DNA of 64,000 nt from Pseudopithomyces maydicus. Its lineage: Eukaryota; Ascomycota; Dothideomycetes; Pleosporales; Didymosphaeriaceae. A program made the translations under genes and the position numbers. Below, piece after piece: positions 22,144 through 32,578 of this stretch. Positions within the stretch are counted from its first letter, which is position 1, and every line of letters begins with the position of its first letter. Below the pieces are notes generated by a model that saw only the letters and a program-made list of their open reading frames with translations, was not told where the DNA came from and did not search any database. The stretch is taken from positions 806,001-870,000 of the forward strand of contig JANTUC010000013.1 of the NCBI GenBank assembly GCA_026873275.1, in the 5' to 3' direction.

Positions 22144-23075
22144 ATACAGTACATACTACCCTGCCCTGCCCTACCATACCCTACCCACTGCCTCCAGGGC
22201 CACGGCTACCCACCGCGCACACGTCGCCAAGCTGTCAGTCGCGCGCACAGTCTGCTGGACAGCGACACCACCACGCGGGGCTGGAGCGGCACTGGCCAGG
22301 AGGCCCACCACCCACTCCCTCCAGGGCTCCAGCTGCTCGACGCCCATGTGCCGCGACGGCCGCTCTCCACCACTCCAAGAACTGGCCCGCGATGAAACCA
22401 GGAGGAGTGCCAGAGCAGTGTGCCAGAGCAGTGCCAGCGCTTGGCGGCCGCAGGGGTGCGCGTCCCCTCATTGGCCGTCCAGGCGAAGGCGACGCGCTCC
22501 CTGCCTCGGCGCTGCTCCACCTTTCCATCCCCTCAACACCAATTGTCTCAAGGGGCCTTCATCGTCAATGCTCCTGCTCGTCACCCACCCGGTTCGCGCC
22601 ACACATCGGTTGGCAGCGAGCCTCCCGCTAGCCCTTTAGCCTCCAATATGCTAAATCAAGCTTAATTTTAGCCTCATCCAGCCAGCTCGCATGACCCATG
22701 TCCCGCAACCCGTCTCGTGTGCGTCGCGACCAGTCTCAACTCTGCCCTGCGTCTCGCCGCCAGAGCTGCATCGATTCGACCCTCACGCCATTGTGCCTGC
22801 GTGGGCGGACCTCTGCGACCGGAGCCTCGTCACCCTGCCGTTTGCTCCCACGCCCACTTTTCTTAATCTAGCCCGTGTCTTCCTTGCCCTCCCTCGTAGA
22901 GCCGGTTTCTCTTCGGCCGCCCTCGACTGTTCGTTCTCGCTCTTTGTTTCTCTTCCCACTTTCCCTTCTCGTCGTCCTCTGTTTGCAACTGCTGCTGGCC
23001 AGCCCGGCGACAGCCCTCCTTCTCTTCGTATACCATCTTTAATTAGCAGGTCTATCTAATATCCATTCTTTCACC

Positions 23076-24219
23076 ATGCTCTTCAACAACGCCCTGCTGG
23101 GCGCTCTCATGCTTGCCGGTCATGCCTCTGCCAAAGCACCAGCAGCCAGCGCTCTCTTCAAACGCAGCGCCGATATCGAGGGCCTACTACGAAGCGATGC
23201 AAAGATGATGGCCACTTTCACAAAACGCAGCACCGACCTTGAGGATCTCCTGGGACACGATGCTAAGATGATGGCCTCCCTCACAAAACGACAAGATGCC
23301 AACGGCGTTGAGACCGCACCCCGGATCACCACCACGCCCGCCTCGGGAGACGCAGCCAAGGCCGACCTGGCCAAGTGGGAGGAGCAGACAAAAGCCGCCT
23401 GTGGAAATGCACTCACGGCATTGAATGGACAGGCCTCGAACCCCAGTGGAATTGCTGTGTGCTACAACCTTCCCTTCCTCGACAACCAGACCGGTATCTT
23501 CCAGGCCGAACTTCGCATGTACAACATTTCCGCCCCTATCGATCCCTGGGTTGGTGTCACCGCCTCCGATGTTAGCATGGCTCTGTCGTACCTCGGCGCT
23601 ACAGTCCAGAACATGAACGGCACCTTCACGAAGCGGGATGTTGCCGATATTTCCTTCCCGCCAATCAAGCAACGGGCTGTTGAGGGGTCGCTTGTGGAGC
23701 GTCAAGCTACTGCTCCGAACGAGCTAAAGGTCCTTATGTATGTTGGCAAGATCAACAGCAACTTGATGGGCTCGGCCATGACACAGTGAGTCATCACAAA
23801 CATTGACAAAACAAAAAACACGCTAACATGTACCCAGGGCTACTTTGCAACCTCTTCTGATCCCAAACATTGAGCTCTCCGCCAAGAACCCCGTCAGTGG
23901 ACAGGATGTCAAAGCGACCCTCTCTTCTCAGGAAGCCTCCTTCGTCAATGGTGTTTTCGCCAAACAGGGCACCGGAACACCCACTGACGCTGCAGCCCTC
24001 GCCTCTGCATCCGCAGCCGCGATTAGCGCTGCACCCTTTGTTGTTCCTGGACAGCGACTTGACCCGCGAGTTACCAAGGCTGGTGTCATCGTCACCCTCA
24101 TCTGGACTGTTGGCTTCGTTGGCGTGGTCGGTCTTGGCACATACGGCCGTATCCAGTTCCGTGAACAGTACCGCCGTCGTGTCAAGAACGAGGAGGCAAG
24201 GACCATGCGAACAATTTAA
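23076..24219 (+). CDS. Type I membrane protein with Kex2-bounded N-terminal repeats
   Basis: 363 residues; exons 23076-23785 and 23838-24219 (52-nt intron). I do not recognise the family. A signal peptide (MLFNNALLGALMLAGHASA) is followed by two similar segments. Each starts at KR with S-(A/T)-D-(I/L)-E-x-L-L, continues through DAKMMA, and ends before the next KR, so Kex2 could release two peptides of about 20 residues. The ectodomain has two Cys (AACGNAL, AVCYNLP), several N-glycosylation sequons (DNQT, YNIS, MNGT) and further dibasic sites. One membrane helix near the C-terminus (KAGVIVTLIWTVGFVGVVGLGTYG) precedes a short basic cytoplasmic tail. The position near a pyrimidine-rich leader suggests good expression. 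Any function is unknown; the peptide-release idea is inference. Confidence 0.82.
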
Positions 24220-24888
24220 AAAAGAAGGAAAGAAAAAAAAGAAAAAAAACACTTTATCAATTATGATATCCCTTCATTATCCCCTTTTTTGATGGTCCGT
24301 TTGCTGTTTTGATAATGCACACGCTTGCGGTCATTGACACGGGATGCAAGCCATTCGTTTCTTTACGCTTCACAAAATATTTATGTACATAATTTCTCGA
24401 GGCGCGTCACCCCACTCCCTCGGTCGCTCGTGTGTCCTCGCCATCCTGGTGATGGGCTTGCATTTTCGGAAAGAGGCGGAACATGTAGAAAACTTAGAAC
24501 GGCCTAGTTGGTAGCAACCATTTCAAAAATATTAGGATAACCCATCAATTGATATCGCCGTGTCCGCAATTCTCTGATCTCCAGGTGCACAACAGCTCGT
24601 ACTGACGCATGGCTGAGTGGGGATAGACACAGTCATTGGTAGAGGTAAGTCCTGACTCCGTCTCTAGCCGCCCCACACCTAGCTCCTATTGGTTGGCTCG
24701 GCCTCCAATTCAACAACACGCCCTACGCTACGCCCGGACGCATTGTGGATGAACTGATTCACCGGTCTTACCGATACGGGTACATTGTAGCTGCTTGAGT
24801 CACACACTTGGCTGGCAGTATATGAAGACGGTTCTTGCTGGCCGTTGGTTCTGTTTCCATCCGACTTTGAAAAGTCTTTGAGCAAACA
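24220..24888. other. Intergenic region
   Basis: 3' flank of the membrane-protein gene (A-rich tract at 24218-24250) and 5' flank of the PLP-enzyme gene. No gene was recognised. Confidence 0.5.
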
Positions 24889-26699
24889 ATGACGTATTCT
24901 CAAGAGCTATTGAAGACGAAGAACGGGGGACGGTTTGGAAGGGAATTGAGGAAGGAGTTCCTTTTTGAAGACGGCTACGTGAATTTGAATCATGGTAAGT
25001 TTGCATTCATCATGTTGAGTCACCCCACAGATTGTTTTTCATTCAATGTACTTTGTCTGAACATGGGCCATCGATCAGGGCTTGCATATATCTGACTGTA
25101 ATCCTTCTGCTGAGCTCATTTCTACTTCCTTTCACCGCTTTTGTTCAATTATCAGGTATATCGGACCACACAGTTGACCTTGCCAGGCTCCTTCGGCACC
25201 TACCCTCGCGCCATCCGAGACGTCCTACGATCCTTCCAGGACGCCCATGAATCCCGGCCCGACGATTTCATCCTCTACGACTACCCAAAGCTCAACGATG
25301 AAGCCCGCATAGCGCTATCAAAAGTACATCCACTCCAATCCCCTCCCAGCCCTTCTACCCCCCACCCTTCCCCACCAACCCTCCCACATCAGACTACACA
25401 CGTGCACATGCCCCTAAACACCCATCTAATCCAACTAGTATCTCAATGTTCCCACACCCGAAATTGTCCTCATCCAAAACGCCACCACAGGCATCAACAT
25501 CGTCCTTCGCAATCTTGTCTTCCAACCCAACGAGTACATCCTATACTCCTCCACCATCTACGGCGCTTGCGAAAAGGCCGTCGCCTACATCACCGAGACG
25601 ACGCCCGCCCGCGCCGCAAAAGTAGAATACACCTTCCCGGTAGAAGACGACTGGCTCGTGTCGGCGTTCGCCTCCAAGATCGAAGAGATTGAGAAGAGCG
25701 GCGGGAAGGTCAAGGTAGCTATATTCGACACGGTGGTCAGCGCGCCGGGCGTGAGACTGCCATTTGAGCAGCTGACGAAGCTGTGTCGGGAGAAAGGGGT
25801 GCTGAGCTTGGTGGACGGGGCGCATGGCGTGGGGCATGTGAAGCTTGATCTAGGGGCGTTGGATGCGGATTTTTTCGTGTCGAATTGTCACAAGTGAGTC
25901 ATGTTCTTTTCGTAACCAACCCCTTCCCCTCCCTTCCCCTTTCTCTCCTCTTTGGTGCCTACCCAGTGACCCAGACGGGTCGAACGCAAACGCAAAGAAC
26001 GACAAAGCTAATAGCTACCGCGAAAGATGGCTCCACGTGCCCCGCGGCTGCGCCGTCTTCCACGTCCCGGTGCGAAACCAGCACCTCATGGTCTCGACAT
26101 TACCCACGTCCCACGGCTTCCAACCGAAGCCTATAGCGCCCTTTGGCGCACATTCGAATCCATTACCTCCGTCTAACGCGCCCAAGTCCGATTTTGTCAT
26201 CAGCTTCGAGTTCATCGGCACCGTTGACACGTCTCCCTACCTTTGCATCCCGGCTGCCATCGCGTGGCGGGAGTCCATCGGTGGAGAGGACGCCATCATC
26301 ACGTACTGCCAGACGCTCGCGCTGGAAGGCACTAAGCACATGGCCGAGGTGTTGGGCACTGAGATTCTGGACAACAAGACAGGAACGTTGACACAGTGCC
26401 CCTTGGTGAACTTGGCGCTGCCAATTGACCCAAAGGCCATGTTTGAAATCGGCAAGAGCAAAGGGCTTGAGGAGCAAGAAGTTGGAACGGCAATCAAGAA
26501 CTGGTCAAAGAGGCTGTTCTTAGATGAGTACAACACGTTCATGTTCACCATGTTTTACGGTGGAAAGTGGTGGATAAGGATGAGTGGGCAAGTGTATCTC
26601 GAGATGGCGGATTTTGAGTGGGCCGCTGAGGTTGCGAAGAAAGTCTGTAAGAGGGCGGAAAAAGGCGAATGGGCTGTCAAGGTCAAGGCTAGGCTATGA
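24889..26699 (+). CDS. Class V PLP-dependent aminotransferase-fold enzyme (LolT / hercynylcysteine sulfoxide lyase-like)
   Basis: Exons 24889-24994, 25187-25323, 25439-25893 and 26027-26699 give 456 residues in phase. The fold-type I layout is clear: YVNLNHGSFGTYP at the N-terminus, QNATTGINIVLRNLVF, an aspartate in LVDGAHGVGHVKLDL, and the PLP-binding lysine in NCHKWLHVPRGCAV. This family includes loline-cluster LolT, isopenicillin-N-epimerase-like proteins and Egt2, which cleaves hercynylcysteine sulfoxide in ergothioneine synthesis. An Egt2-like role is the likeliest housekeeping assignment, but the sequence alone does not settle the substrate. No ergothioneine or loline partners are nearby. 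The 192-nt first intron is long and could hide a small exon. Confidence 0.87.
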
Positions 26700-27080
26700 G
26701 GAATGTCATGATGATTTTTCAGAGAGTCAAAAAGAGGAGAAGTATCTGATTTACTACACGATATTTCCTATAGACCTGACGCCCGGAAATTCTGAATGTG
26801 ACTCCAGTGGAGACCTGCCAAAGCTTCGCCGCAGAATTCCACCCAGCCTAGCTCATAGATCCAGGGGCTAAGTAAACCGGTATGACAACTCAGAATGATT
26901 TTCCCAATATTGGTTTTGGTGAGGATTTATGTGCTGCAATCTTGCGCCAAAGGTCGCAACGCAATACACCAGATCTAGCGCCAACCCGATGGCATAGCCA
27001 GGTTTGCGTCATCGCAGTTGAATTCGTCACCACAGTCGCTACACTTTACGCGCGGTGTGAGCATCTATCATCAAAAAGAT
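26700..27080. other. Convergent intergenic region
   Basis: Lies between the 3' ends of the PLP-enzyme gene and the small secreted protein gene. Nothing recognised. Confidence 0.5.
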
Positions 27081-27389
27081 TTATCGAACACGTACATCGT
27101 ACTTGCGGCAAATGTAGGACGTGCAGACCTTGTCACAATTAGAGTTGTGGTCACCCACCCCGTACTGTCGCTGTCAGCAACCCTGTGTTTCTTTCACGCA
27201 GTAAAAATCAAAGTAGGTACGCCATACCTTGAGACATAGGTCGCGATGCTCGCGGCAATCATCGCATTGGTCCTGGGTGTCGCGGGCGAAGACCAAAAGG
27301 GCGCTGTCGGAGTCCGATGGGCGAAACTGGGGAACTGCAAGGCCAAGACCAACGAACGTGAAGAAAGTGACAAGGATGGTGAGCTTCAT
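27081..27389 (-). CDS. Small secreted cysteine-rich protein (effector-like)
   Basis: 83 residues in two exons (27228-27389 and 27081-27170). The 57-nt intron starts GTATGG and ends GCTGACAG. Without splicing the frame reads into a stop and loses half the cysteines. With splicing the mature part has six Cys: C-x2-C-x6-C, then C-x3-C-x4-C (QCDDCREHRDLC, NCDKVCTSYICRK). This pattern is common in small secreted proteins of plant-associated Dothideomycetes. The signal peptide is MKLTILVTFFTFVGLGLAVP. A short linker with Arg at FARD could be a processing point. Host-interaction or antimicrobial roles are inference; no homologue is named. It sits in gene-poor DNA, as effector-type genes often do. 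Confidence 0.75.
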
Positions 27390-29172
27390 GTTGTCCGACG
27401 GGTAGTCGAGTAATCGCAGATGCAGATACGGATCGTGTAGTCAAGGGCGTCCCAAGTAGAAAGCGGGGCAAATGAGTGTCGTCGAAGCAGGATGGTTACC
27501 TGGAAGAAGCGGTGGATAGTTGAGAAGAGTGTAAGGGTAGGAACACGAAGAAATTGGGTTGAGTAAGAATTTGGTGTTGGTCTAATTGGTGGGGAAAGCA
27601 CGGCAGGTGAAGTGATTGTTGTGTGACGAACGGGAAGGTGCAGACAAACACTGCAAAGGTTCCGAGGGTGTTGGTCACATATTCTCAAATACAGGTTGAG
27701 AAAGGACATTTACAACAAGATTAAGAGCTTCAAGAGGCCTCAAGAGGTAGAAACGGCCAGGCATTCACCTAGGTTGCAAACCAAAAGTCTATTTGTTTTC
27801 ACGAGTGCTCGCCTTAGACGTGACTTCCAAGGTTTTGGGCATGACGAGCGCTCTGGCCCTTTTCACACAAACAAAAAGAGAAGCTGCGCATCACACTTGA
27901 TTCCAGTGCGCCTGGGCAACGCCGGATCAACATCGCACCTACCGTCCATCAATCTACAAACCCGCTCACGCGTGAACAGAGTTTCAGCAGACGCAACATC
28001 TATCTTACCAAATACGTCTTTTATTCCGCTTCGAAGATCCTCGTGGTATCCAAGGTACACCCGTAACACGGATCATTGCTGCCCAACCCGCCATCCAAGG
28101 CACCCAGCGCAAACACAAAGGTTCCTGTACCCCGGTTTGGATACCTAGGTACAACTGACAGCACGAGAATTTGTGTAACCTAGACACTTTATGGTTAGCC
28201 CTCGACATGAGCAACGTTCCACGTGAAACCCTCGACGATGTTCCGTACCACCTGCTGGTTACCAACATCTCGTTGCGGAGCGATATACTACCATAACTCG
28301 GGAATCAAGTTAAGCGCCCTTCGACTGTCGGGTGTGCAGCCTCTAAAATATTGAGGTCATAAAAATTGTACTGGCCTGTACGAATTTGACCGCTGGTATC
28401 TTCAAAGAGCACACAAGTTTCCATCTCCATAGACACCGGAAGACCATATGGCAATTTCGAAGCTCAGCACCTCCTGACTCATGGCTTGCAAAGGTCATGA
28501 CTTCTAATGTTCCAATATTTTGACCGCTGTGCATGCATTCCTAAGATTATTCCTTTGTTTTCCCCTCATTTAGAACGGTAGATTTGTTGAAGGAGACAGG
28601 TCGGGACTATGACACCGTGGAAACAGTTCTTGGGCCGGGTTGTGCTTGTTGTTTTCCATTTACGGAATCGATTTTTTGTCTTGCAGATTCGAGCAGGTTT
28701 TAAAGAAGCATCCACTAAATGCTATGTTGGTTGCGGGTGACTTGGTGATAAAAGATTGCGTTGGATTTACGCTTTATAGAAAAGAAGAGAGTATGGGAGT
28801 GCACGGTCTACAGTTTGTAGCGCTGTGTACTACCGTGATTTTCATGCGCAGAAGACCTGAAAAAAGTAATACACAGTGTACATTTGTCAACGATGTTAAT
28901 ATTCTACACACGGTATCCTTAATGGTATCCCTATGATGCGACACATATGGTACATGTACAATGACGCTTTCGCGCCTCTTCATCTTCCTCTCTCCAACCC
29001 GAGCACTAATCGTTCGTAGCCTTCATACCTTCGCCGTCCCCCATTTCCTTTTCTCTTTTCTTGGCTCCAATCGCTGTCATAAAAAATACACAGCCGAAAA
29101 GAAGAGCACCACCCATGTATGCATGCTGAGCGAACTCAGAAAAACTCTAAAACGTAGCGGTACAGCCGCCTC
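27390..29172. other. 1.8-kb gene-poor region
   Basis: No recognised gene. The first few hundred bases are presumably the promoter of the small secreted protein. AT-rich stretches around 28150-28960 contain only short unrelated frames. Confidence 0.45.
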
Positions 29173-30417
29173 TTATACAATGACTTCACCACAGTCGACC
29201 ATGTTGGGCTTCCACTTGCTCGTATCCAGTTCGCCTTCCATACTGCTGGGCACAGTCACGTCTATGGGTCGGTAGAGGTACCACGCCTTTAGGGCCGCTG
29301 CTGCTGCGCGTACTCGCGCCTCGTCCAGTGAGCTTCCTGCACCTTCTCCCAGCTTATCCTTTCCACTGTACACGCCGACCACGAACACGGGGTGTCTGCT
29401 GAGTCGACCGGTTTCGGAGATCAGGCGAGCAACCGGGGCCTCGAAACCTTCTCGTGCACACAGACGTGATAGATCGCGAGTGGGTGTGCGAAAGTCGAAC
29501 ATCTCAGAAAGGTCGAGGTGTCGGCTGAGAATGTGGTTCTTGAAGAAGCGCTTGACGAGGGGTGCTCCTAGATGCAAGTGTAACGATCCTACGAGGGCGC
29601 GTACAAAAGATTGTGCCGCCTCATGCATCGGCACAGGCGTGGCAGTCAATGAATGTGGGCTCGGCGGTGCGTTATCGGAGCCAAACTCATCCGTGGCAAC
29701 GACTCTGTGCGAGTTTGTGACGTTCCATTTCCATGGCGCTTGCAGTCTCAATGCTGCGGGGAGCCCTTCTCCGGACTTCAATCGCTTGAACTGCAACAGT
29801 CCGGGGTCTACCTCGCCTCCAGGCTCTGCCGCAGCCTCGATGCCCCATTCGCTGGCAATGATGGCCAGAGCTCTCGGTCCAACGTATGCGTTCTGTGCAG
29901 CGAAGACTACGCTTGTGGGCAACCGAGGGTAGTTGCAGAGAAGGTGTTCGGTGGTGTAGTAACCAAGAAGGTTCGCTCCGAGGATGGACATGGACGCATT
30001 GTTGAAATTGGGATCAGGATCAGCGGAGGGGTGCACGAGGGTACGGGCAAGTGTCTGGAGGGGGAATCGTTGCGGCAGTGATAAACGTGCTCGTAGGGCG
30101 GATAGCTTTGTTGAATTCAATGCCTCGTAGGGGTGTGGTGAGGGCAGTTTTGACGGGGGGACGGAGCCATGGGGCTTTCTTTGCGGAGCTGTGGGAGCTG
30201 CGGGTGCTTTCGGCGTCTCGTTCGCGAGGGATTCTATCTCAATCTGCTCGTGTCCAAGTTGCTCGACGGCAGCGGTGGTCTGGAAACGCGCGTGTATCCG
30301 GTGGTTATGAGGCGTGATGGTCCTGTGCAGGGCGGTGGCATAGGGACACAGCGGGCGGCGCGCAGCACTGGGCGCCAGCGATGGTGTGGCACATGACGAT
30401 ATGCGTATTCGCTTCAT
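29173..30417 (-). CDS. MRPL3: Mitochondrial large-subunit ribosomal protein mL44
   Basis: 414 residues in a single exon. The N-terminus (MKRIRISSCATPSLAPSAARR) is a basic mitochondrial targeting sequence. The RNase III-like domain (about residues 100-310) includes FNNASMSILGANLLGYYTTEHLLCNYPRLP and FVRALVGSLHLHLGAPLVKRFFKNHIL. A C-terminal double-stranded-RNA-binding-like segment follows (LCAREGFEAPVARLISETGR, VVGVYSGKDKLGEGAGSSLDEARVRAAAAAL). Family members of mL44 are structural and lack RNase activity. The start is the first ATG in the frame (30417). It is divergent from the next gene with about 210 bp between starts. Confidence 0.9.
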   Translation of the reverse strand: MKRIRISSCATPSLAPSAARRPLCPYATALHRTITPHNHRIHARFQTTAAVEQLGHEQIEIESLANETPKAPAAPTAPQRKPHGSVPPSKLPSPHPYEALNSTKLSALRARLSLPQRFPLQTLARTLVHPSADPDPNFNNASMSILGANLLGYYTTEHLLCNYPRLPTSVVFAAQNAYVGPRALAIIASEWGIEAAAEPGGEVDPGLLQFKRLKSGEGLPAALRLQAPWKWNVTNSHRVVATDEFGSDNAPPSPHSLTATPVPMHEAAQSFVRALVGSLHLHLGAPLVKRFFKNHILSRHLDLSEMFDFRTPTRDLSRLCAREGFEAPVARLISETGRLSRHPVFVVGVYSGKDKLGEGAGSSLDEARVRAAAAALKAWYLYRPIDVTVPSSMEGELDTSKWKPNMVDCGEVIV

Positions 30418-30629
30418 TAATGGCACGGCGGAAGAGAGAGGGAGAATTAAAAGAGGAAGGAAGAAGGCTATCGCGATTGGGCTGTCGTGTGTCTCCTTGG
30501 AGCTCCGCTGATCGCGACTTCCAAAATTTCTGGGACGCTTAGTCAGGAGGAAGGCGCCGCACTAGCCTGCAACCTCACCCCAGAGCTCCGACGACTCGCA
30601 CCCGCACCTCTACAGCAAAACGATTCACC

Positions 30630-30993
30630 ATGGGCGCCGGAGGAAAGATCCCGTAAGAGCACCCGCCCAATGCTTCGCTGCCTGCACTTCTGACCCGCTG
30701 CCGCCCAGGTACCCTAAGCACGTCTGGTCGCCGGCCGGTGGTTGGTACGCCCAACCCGCCAACTGGAAAGCAAACACCGCCGTCGTGAGCGCCGTGCTCG
30801 CCAGCATCGTCGGAGCCACCTGGATGCTCAGCGCAAGACTCGAGTACCGTGACAAGATGCCCGAGCAGGGACGCTTCTTCCCCAGCCGATAGTATGCGCG
30901 CCTACGTCAGAACCCCGGTCGCGAAGCTAACAGCAGCCCAGTTGGAGCAAGCAGATAATCGAGCACGAGCGGAGATTGAAGGAGGAAAAGTAG
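30630..30993 (+). CDS. Small single-helix membrane protein, three exons
   Basis: 85 residues. The exons are 30630-30652, 30709-30891 and 30942-30993, with introns of 56 and 50 nt, the second with a GCTAAC branch site. An apparent TAG right after PSR lies across the second donor (CGATA|GTATGC), so an unspliced reading would wrongly stop there. The protein starts MGAGGKIPYPKHVWSPAGGWY. It has one hydrophobic helix (TAVVSAVLASIVGATWMLSA) and ends in a charged tail (RDKMPEQGRFFPSRYWSK and EHERRLKEEK). It looks like a conserved fungal mitochondrial inner-membrane small protein, perhaps a respiratory-complex accessory subunit; that role is inference. It ends 61 bp before the convergent Mak32-like gene. 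Confidence 0.82.
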
Positions 30994-31054
30994 ACGGGGA
31001 TCCGAGGGAGTGGGACGGCAGTGGAGGACCATTTGCAACTTGTGCATGAACACG

Positions 31055-32217
31055 CTACGGCTGTACATAACTATCCAGCCTTTCCTTGAATTCTGAAAGT
31101 CTATCCTCGACACGAACTCCGTTCCAAGTCTCCGCGCCCTGAGCAGAGTGCGACAGTGCGGGCATGCCGACCTGCTCAATTGCAAAACTCGCTGCAATGG
31201 AACCCCAGGCGGCTGCCTCCTCGATGTTGTCCAGTCCTGGGGTTTCACTCCCTCTTACCAGCCCCACTGCTAATCCACCCAGAAAACCGTTACCACCTCC
31301 AGTTGGATCGACAACCTTCTCTGCCAGCTGATGATACGCAGGCAGCCACTTCTGTACCCCTGAGCGAGCAACAAGGCAGCCATCTTTGCCACTTCTGACG
31401 ACGACACCTCCTTTCCCATCGACCCCCACGCCGCTTTGCAGCCACTGATTGCACAGGTTCTCAATCTTCCGATAATTCACGTGGTCCCTGTCATTCGTGT
31501 CCGTGCCAAAAAAGCCACCAAGCTCAGCGTGATTGGGACTAACACAGTCAACATGCTTTAGCGCCCGCATGCAATTCTCAAGCTCATCCGGAATGCACAG
31601 ATCAGGGACCGGCTCCCAAACAAAGAGAGGACGCGGCGATTGCTGGCCCGCAGATTGATTACGCAACGCAAGAATATTGTCTACCAGTTCAATGCACCGC
31701 AGCGGAGAGCAGATCAAATGGAAAGACTTGGACCAAAGTAGCTGCGTATCAATCAAAGCATTGTGATCAAGACGCAGCTTTGGGGTCGTGTAACGGAAGG
31801 CTGCAACATCAGCATGGGCTCGCTCGACCCAGGACAAAGTCAAGCATACCTCGATGCTCGTTCTCGCCGTAGCCGTTCCACCCACGAGTGGTCAGACGAT
31901 CGGGGGTCTCGCGAATGAGAACGCCCGTGTCCCAGCTGGCAATGGTCTCTCGAAGCTCGTGTGGAAAATCAGAGCCGCAGTCGACTATCCAGCCGACATT
32001 TTTGGAGAGTGGGGGCGGAGAGAATATGCGCGCACCCAGCGCTGAGTACGAGCCGGCGCCACCCAGGATATCTCTCACTGGCGGCTTGGGTGGTGCGAAC
32101 TCGATCTCATCTAAAACATATTAAGTGGCGACCACAGAGGTGACGCGGTGATTCCAAAATACCAATTATGAACATGCCCAGCGTGCAGAAATGGATATCT
32201 CCTGCGGGATGCGCCAT
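31055..32217 (-). CDS. MAK32: Mak32-like PfkB-family carbohydrate kinase homologue
   Basis: 353 residues; exons 32163-32217, 31850-32110 and 31055-31800 (introns 52 and 49 nt). PfkB layout: FCTLGMFIIDEIEF at the N-terminus, the glycine-rich DILGGAGSYSALGAR, and CVSPNHAELGGFFG. The C-terminal signature reads DPTGGGNGFLGGLAVGL. The usual catalytic Asp of the GAGD motif is Asn here (GGGN); I believe this is shared across Mak32-like proteins, so it would not be damage to this copy. Yeast Mak32 is needed for stable maintenance of the L-A double-stranded RNA virus; the biochemical substrate is unknown. The first exon was placed by the conserved N-terminal strand and correct splice phase. Confidence 0.85.
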
Positions 32218-32578
32218 GGCTGTGGATCATGTATGCACGCTTCCAGAAGCTCGAGCTGACGCGAAGGGTGCTGACGCACGAGGATTGAATGGCGGGCGCT
32301 GGGTGAAGACGCGTCTTGGCGACGCTAACATGGCAACCGCATGGTTCCAGGTACCCTTTGCGATGCTGCACATCTGTTACATTGCAACCACACTGCTATC
32401 TTCGCGCCCTACGCAGGAGCCTTTGCAGCTTTCTCCCCGGCGCCACTCGCTTGTTGCCCGCATCGAACTCTTCTAGAAGGCAAGCGCCGGTGCATCATTC
32501 CTGCAGCTGCCCGCCCCAACTGCCCCGTCCGAGCTCCCCCTTCTCTGGCTACGACGGAAGCAACCGCACGACAGCAAC

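Larger units (their letters stand above)
21148..23075. other. 1.9-kb divergent intergenic region with simple repeats
   Basis: Separates the pseudokinase and the following membrane-protein gene, which are transcribed away from each other. It contains a GGCAG tract and a CCCACA tract, then a pyrimidine-rich leader (22700-23070) typical of strong fungal promoters. The many overlapping frames look like low-complexity artefacts. Confidence 0.5.
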
